Position numbers and translations under genes: made by a program
Source: Candidatus Rifleibacteriota bacterium
GTDB lineage: Bacteria > Riflebacteria > Ozemobacteria > Ozemobacterales > Ozemobacteraceae
Assembly: GCA_022704885.1 (NCBI GenBank)
Contig: JAKJFO010000016.1
Location: forward strand, 1-38,452
Reading direction: 5' to 3'
DNA length: 38,452 bases
In this document: piece after piece, positions 38,384-38,452 of the stretch
Numbering within the stretch: the first letter of the stretch is position 1
Layout: every line of letters begins with the position of its first letter
The notes under the pieces: model-generated
Databases searched by the model: none
Told to the model about the DNA's origin: nothing
What the model saw: the letters and a program-made list of their open reading frames with translations, nothing else

Positions 38384-38452
38384 TGTCTTATGCTTTGTCA
38401 TTGTAAAGGTATAGCGGTTATTAGAAGCCACCGCCGGTGCGTCGGGGCGGGG

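Overview
The window looks like a chromosomal segment of an anaerobic or facultatively anaerobic, amino-acid-fermenting bacterium. It is moderately GC-rich with ordinary bacterial gene spacing, Shine-Dalgarno sites and ATGA start/stop overlaps. The main physiological clue is a nearly complete lysine-fermentation gene set, joined by arginine deiminase and a membrane complex related to energy-converting hydrogenases. No rRNA, tRNA, CRISPR or phage gene was recognised. The phylum cannot be fixed from these genes; uncultured fermentative lineages such as Riflebacteria, Cloacimonadota-like or Desulfobacterota-like groups are what I would test (inference, low confidence).

Layout. (1) 53-5438, minus strand: a secretory cluster with a lipase-like hydrolase, a PhaR-type PHA regulator, a secreted protein of unknown function, a HExxH metalloprotease with a DUF4124 tail, a C39-like cysteine peptidase and a two-helix membrane protein, closed by a terminator at 53-92. 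(2) 5439-6139: a gene-free stretch with several repeats, including an element bounded by terminal inverted repeats and one copy of a 104-bp repeat whose second copy lies at 19370. (3) 6140-13980, plus strand: a small membrane protein, then a six-gene Hyf/Ehr-like operon. Its membrane pump subunits look intact, but the large subunit has lost the four [NiFe]-binding cysteines and the ferredoxin and NuoB-like subunits are fused. (4) 14036-19296, plus: a large MscS-type channel, a class I photolyase gene interrupted by one amber codon, and an AzgA-type purine permease. (5) 19530-21301: a PmtA-like methyltransferase and a CorA transporter, divergent.

(6) 21308-35365, all minus strand: the lysine-fermentation region. 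In order of transcription it holds kat, kce, atoD, atoA, kdd, kamA, kamB, kamC, a 33-residue lysine-rich protein followed by a terminator, a CNNM/CorC-type protein, arcA with its terminator, then kamD and kamE. Together these convert lysine to beta-lysine (KamA), 3,5-diaminohexanoate (KamDE, maintained by KamBC) and 5-amino-3-oxohexanoate (Kdd), which Kce cleaves with acetyl-CoA into acetoacetate and 3-aminobutyryl-CoA. A class-III aminotransferase stands where the ammonia lyase gene kal is usually found, so the last step is probably transamination to acetoacetyl-CoA. AtoDA exchanges CoA. (7) 35654-38383, minus: a small operon for a 53-residue charged protein and a secreted protein with a glutamate-rich tail, then cmoA-cmoB for tRNA wobble-uridine modification.

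Points most worth a second look: the hydrogenase-related complex without its nickel site, the Kal-to-Kat replacement, the two-copy repeat with paired base changes, the amber-interrupted photolyase at a conserved Trp codon, and the leader before kat with two mutually exclusive hairpins.
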